DNA from: Fulvivirga maritima
GTDB taxonomy: Bacteria > Bacteroidota > Bacteroidia > Cytophagales > Cyclobacteriaceae
Length of the DNA: 64,000 bases
Direction: 5' to 3'
Assembly (NCBI RefSeq): GCF_021389955.1
Contig: NZ_CP089980.1
Location: 2,088,501 to 2,152,500, forward strand
Position 1 is the stretch's first letter. Every line of letters begins with the position of its first letter. Positions 61,204-64,000 of this stretch are shown piece after piece. The notes under the pieces are model-generated. The model saw only the letters and a list, made by a program, of their open reading frames with translations. It was not told the DNA's origin and made no database searches. The translations under genes and the position numbers were made by a program.

Positions 61204-64000
61204 ATGAACCAAAATCTACTTTCCTGTCTGTTCGGCAGAATTATATTTTTTCTTTTCTTAATTACTCCTTTGTTTTCTCAAGGCCAGGAAAGAAAATGTT
61301 TTAGCTACGAATATGAACAACGTTTACGGAGTAAATACCCTCAGTTAAAGTCTATTGATGATTATGAAAAGGCTTTAAAAGACTTTTCTAAACAACGTAA
61401 ATCATCATCTCAATACAGAGAGCCTGGAGATGTCTTTACCATTCCTGTCATATTTCATGTAATTCATAATGGTGAGCCAGTAGGCAGTGGAGATAATATC
61501 AGTGCAGCATTAATAGAGGCACAGATAGAACAGCTAAACTTCGATTATAGAAAAAGAGAAGGAACATTAGGCTATAATGATAACCCTGTAGGTGCTGATG
61601 TGCTGGTTGAGTTTGCGCCAGCATTAATTGGTGCAGATGGTCAAATACTGGAAGAACCAGGTATAAATAGAATTGATCGTAATGATATGGGCTGGAGCGC
61701 TCCTCCTTATGGGGTATGCACATCTTTTGGTCTCGATGAAACTTATATAGAAGAGGTAATAAAACCGGAGTCTGGCTGGAATGCTAATCAGTATCTTAAT
61801 ATTTGGATTATGGAGATAAACTGTAATATTTTAGGATACGCTCAATTTCCAAGTTTGGCACAACTACCAGGTATGGAAGATGATGAAGGACCAGCTTCAA
61901 CGGATGGTGTTGTTTTATTAACCTCTACTGTAGGAGGTGAAAATTTAGCTAATCCTGATGGTGGAAATTTCAACATCGGTCGTACTGCAACTCATGAAGT
62001 AGGTCATTGGTTAGGGCTTAGACACATCTGGGGAGACGGAGGTTGTAGTGTAGATGATTATTGTGATGATACCCCAGCTGCAAGTGAACCAAATTATGGA
62101 TGTTCAGAGCATGAAAGTTGTGGTTCAATGGATATGATTGAAAATTATATGGATTACACAGATGATGCCTGTATGAATATATTTACAGAAGATCAGAAAT
62201 CCAGAATTGATATCGCACTTCTAAACTCTCCCAGAAGGGCGCAGCTCGAGTTTTCTACTGTGCATTTGGTTGCTTTTCCTAATCTTTTCATTAGTGAAAT
62301 TGTAGATGGTACAGAAACAGCAGATTTGCCAAGGTTCGTAGAGCTCTATAATAGTAATACGGAAGCTTATGACTTGAGCGATGTATCACTTCGTATTTAT
62401 TTTAATGGGCAAAGTGAGCATAGTGTTTCTATCGATATTCCAGAGGGCACTACCATAGAGCCCGGTGGTACATTTGTATTCTCTAAATCCGAGTTTGATG
62501 GCACTTGGGGCAGTAACTTTGCAGGAGTTACTCCAGATTTGATAGATGCAGATGTCAATGCTGATGGTAACGATGTGTATGAATTGTACGATAATAACCT
62601 GAATATGGCCATTGATGTCTTCGGTCAAGTTGGTATTGATGGCAACGGACAGGATTGGGATTATCAAGATGCACGAGCAGTAAGGAATAGTTATGTACTT
62701 ACTGCTAATGCCGGTGTTTTTAGTTTTGTTGATTGGACTATCACATCTTATGATGCAGATGATAGCGACCCGGGAAACCATTTGGCGGAAATACCAGCGT
62801 TTGATGCTGCTATTGCTCGGATATCAGGAGTGGAGAATGGTGAAACCTATTTCTCTTGTGAAGGAGAAGTAACAGTATCGCCTGTGGTTGAAATTGAAAA
62901 TCGAGGAACAGAAACTTTTAGTAGTATAGACCTGCTGATCAATCAAAATGGCAATGAAATACCTATTACGGCTAACTTTGAGGTGCTACAGCCTGGTGAA
63001 ACAATTGCTTATAGTATGCCAGATATAGTTCATGCGGTAGAAGGTGAATTTAGTTATGCTGTTAGTATAGCAGAAGAAGATGGTAATCCTACTAATGATA
63101 ATGAAGTTGAGGTCTCTTATATAATAGATATTTTTGAAAATACTACTGGATTGCAAGTAGTAACACAGACAGATGAATATCCTGAAGAAATTTCTTGGGC
63201 TATTCAAGATAATAATGGAAATGTAATCTTTTTCAATAATACATTTTCAGCTAATGACCTAGATATATCTGCTATATGCTTAGAAGACGGAGATTATACA
63301 TTTATCCTATATGATTCTTATGGGGATGGTATTTATGATGGCTATAGCTCCCTTTTTTCTAGATGATAATACTGAAATAGTTACTATTCCTGGTGATCAT
63401 CCTAATTTTGACGCTGGTTTCTTCGAAGATCCAGATAGTGTATTTTTTAATTTTTCTATTCCTTTTGTTAGTTCAACAGATCTTGGTGTAGTACTTGAGG
63501 AACCCGTTGCAGGAGAACTGTCCTTTTGTATAGATAAAGCAGCCGGTAGAGCATATGTAGAAAATAACGGAACTACTCTTATCACATCTATGGTTTATCA
63601 GTATGGTGTAGAAGAATTAGGACTTGAAGCTTATTCAATGGATAATTTGTTTTTCCGACCTGGAGAAATCATGTTTTTAGATTTGCCTTTGATTGACTTG
63701 GAAGAGGGAGTAAATACAGTGATTTTAGAAATTTTATCCGTTAATAGGGGAGATGATGATCAGGCCTCGAATAATATTAATAGTTCTGCAGTGAATTTTC
63801 AGAAAGAGGCAGGCGAGGGCTTTATATTAACTCTTAATACTGATAACTATCCCGAAGAAACTTCTTGGTATGTGTTAGATGATGAAGGTTCTATTGTATT
63901 TTCTAATGATGAGTTATATGCTAATATGCAAATGGAAACCCTGATGTGTTTGGCTGATGGTGATTATGATTTAATATTAGAAGATTCTTATGGTGATGGT
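61204..64000 (+). pseudogene. Secreted M43 (pappalysin/cytophagalysin-like) metalloprotease, frameshifted and cut by the window edge
   Basis: Signal peptide to SQGQ, pro-region, then an M43 domain: HEVGHWLGLRH (264-274, zinc site HExxHxxGxxH), the cysteine-rich GGCSVDDYCDD, and Met-turn NYMDY. A lamin-tail-like domain follows (about residues 355-490), then modules with YPEEISW...DGDYTFILYDSYGDG. The frame stops at 63366, but the +1 frame continues from T6 (63353-63358) as FLDDNTEIVTIPGDH through a second module (YPEETSW, DGDYDLILEDSYGDG) to the edge, 223 residues after the first. One T removed restores a single protein. A T9SS sorting domain is expected beyond the edge but cannot be seen. Confidence 0.85.

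Noticed and set aside
1..64000. tRNA genes, rRNA, CRISPR arrays, insertion sequences, prophage or restriction/defence islands
   Set aside because: Intergenic regions were read on both strands; none shows tRNA-like TTCGA arms, regular repeats, transposase or integrase sequences.

Overview
The window looks like a chromosomal segment of a low-GC, Gram-negative Bacteroidota, most likely a marine or soil Cytophagales (Fulvivirga/Marivirga-like). The genus is an inference. The phylum rests on several things seen here: a SusC/SusD pair, a type IX secretion C-terminal sorting domain, a BatD protein, a DUF2480 protein, a eukaryote-like (type 2) isoleucyl-tRNA synthetase, TAnnTTTG promoter boxes and few Shine-Dalgarno sites. 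I see no tRNA, rRNA, CRISPR array, prophage or insertion sequence; most of the window is ordinary core genome plus one polysaccharide-utilisation locus (PUL).

Layout. 1-5.3 kb: edge-truncated PepSY membrane protein, CPA2 antiporter, an SDR dehydrogenase broken by a stop codon, and two tandem exported ferritin-like proteins. 5.4-13.3 kb: dgt, an MMPL/RND transporter, ileS and lspA on the plus strand. 13.3-18.9 kb: pnuC plus a NadR-like kinase (frameshifted), a lipoprotein amine oxidase with a YwqK-like lipoprotein, then rlpA plus a transglutaminase-like/TPR protein. 19-24.3 kb: guaB, lnt (frameshifted) and a T9SS cargo protein. 24.4-29 kb (minus): batD, aroC, a dicarboxylate symporter (frameshifted) and nfu. 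29.7-39.9 kb: the PUL (susC, susD, a PF10091/GH144-like glucanase, an esterase, a GH3 beta-glucosidase, a second esterase), which I infer targets beta-1,2-glucan or a related beta-glucan. 40-47.9 kb: lpdA, an ECF sigma/anti-sigma pair, a PiT phosphate transporter fused to a PhoU-like domain, an alpha/beta hydrolase and a GDPD. 47.9-57.4 kb: a propeller sensor kinase, a PfkB kinase, paired M16 peptidases and an M61 peptidase. 57.5-64 kb: rpmH, rnpA, ctpA, tsaB and DUF2480, then a large M43 metalloprotease running off the right edge.

The strongest oddity is that five genes are broken: one by an in-frame stop (SDR) and four by an apparent +1 base in a homopolymer (NadR-like A5, lnt T6, symporter G8, M43 T6). 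In all four the protein resumes exactly in the +1 frame. The uniform direction suggests base-calling error, but slippage or phase variation, especially at the G8 tract, cannot be excluded from sequence alone.

Other signals outside genes: a dispersed long-loop inverted repeat with GGCCGTCTCA arms that sits between two convergent gene pairs, perfect inverted repeats abutting the start codons of guaB and the M43 protease, and terminator-like hairpins with no gene in front of them that may mark small RNAs. I found no clear undescribed multi-gene system.
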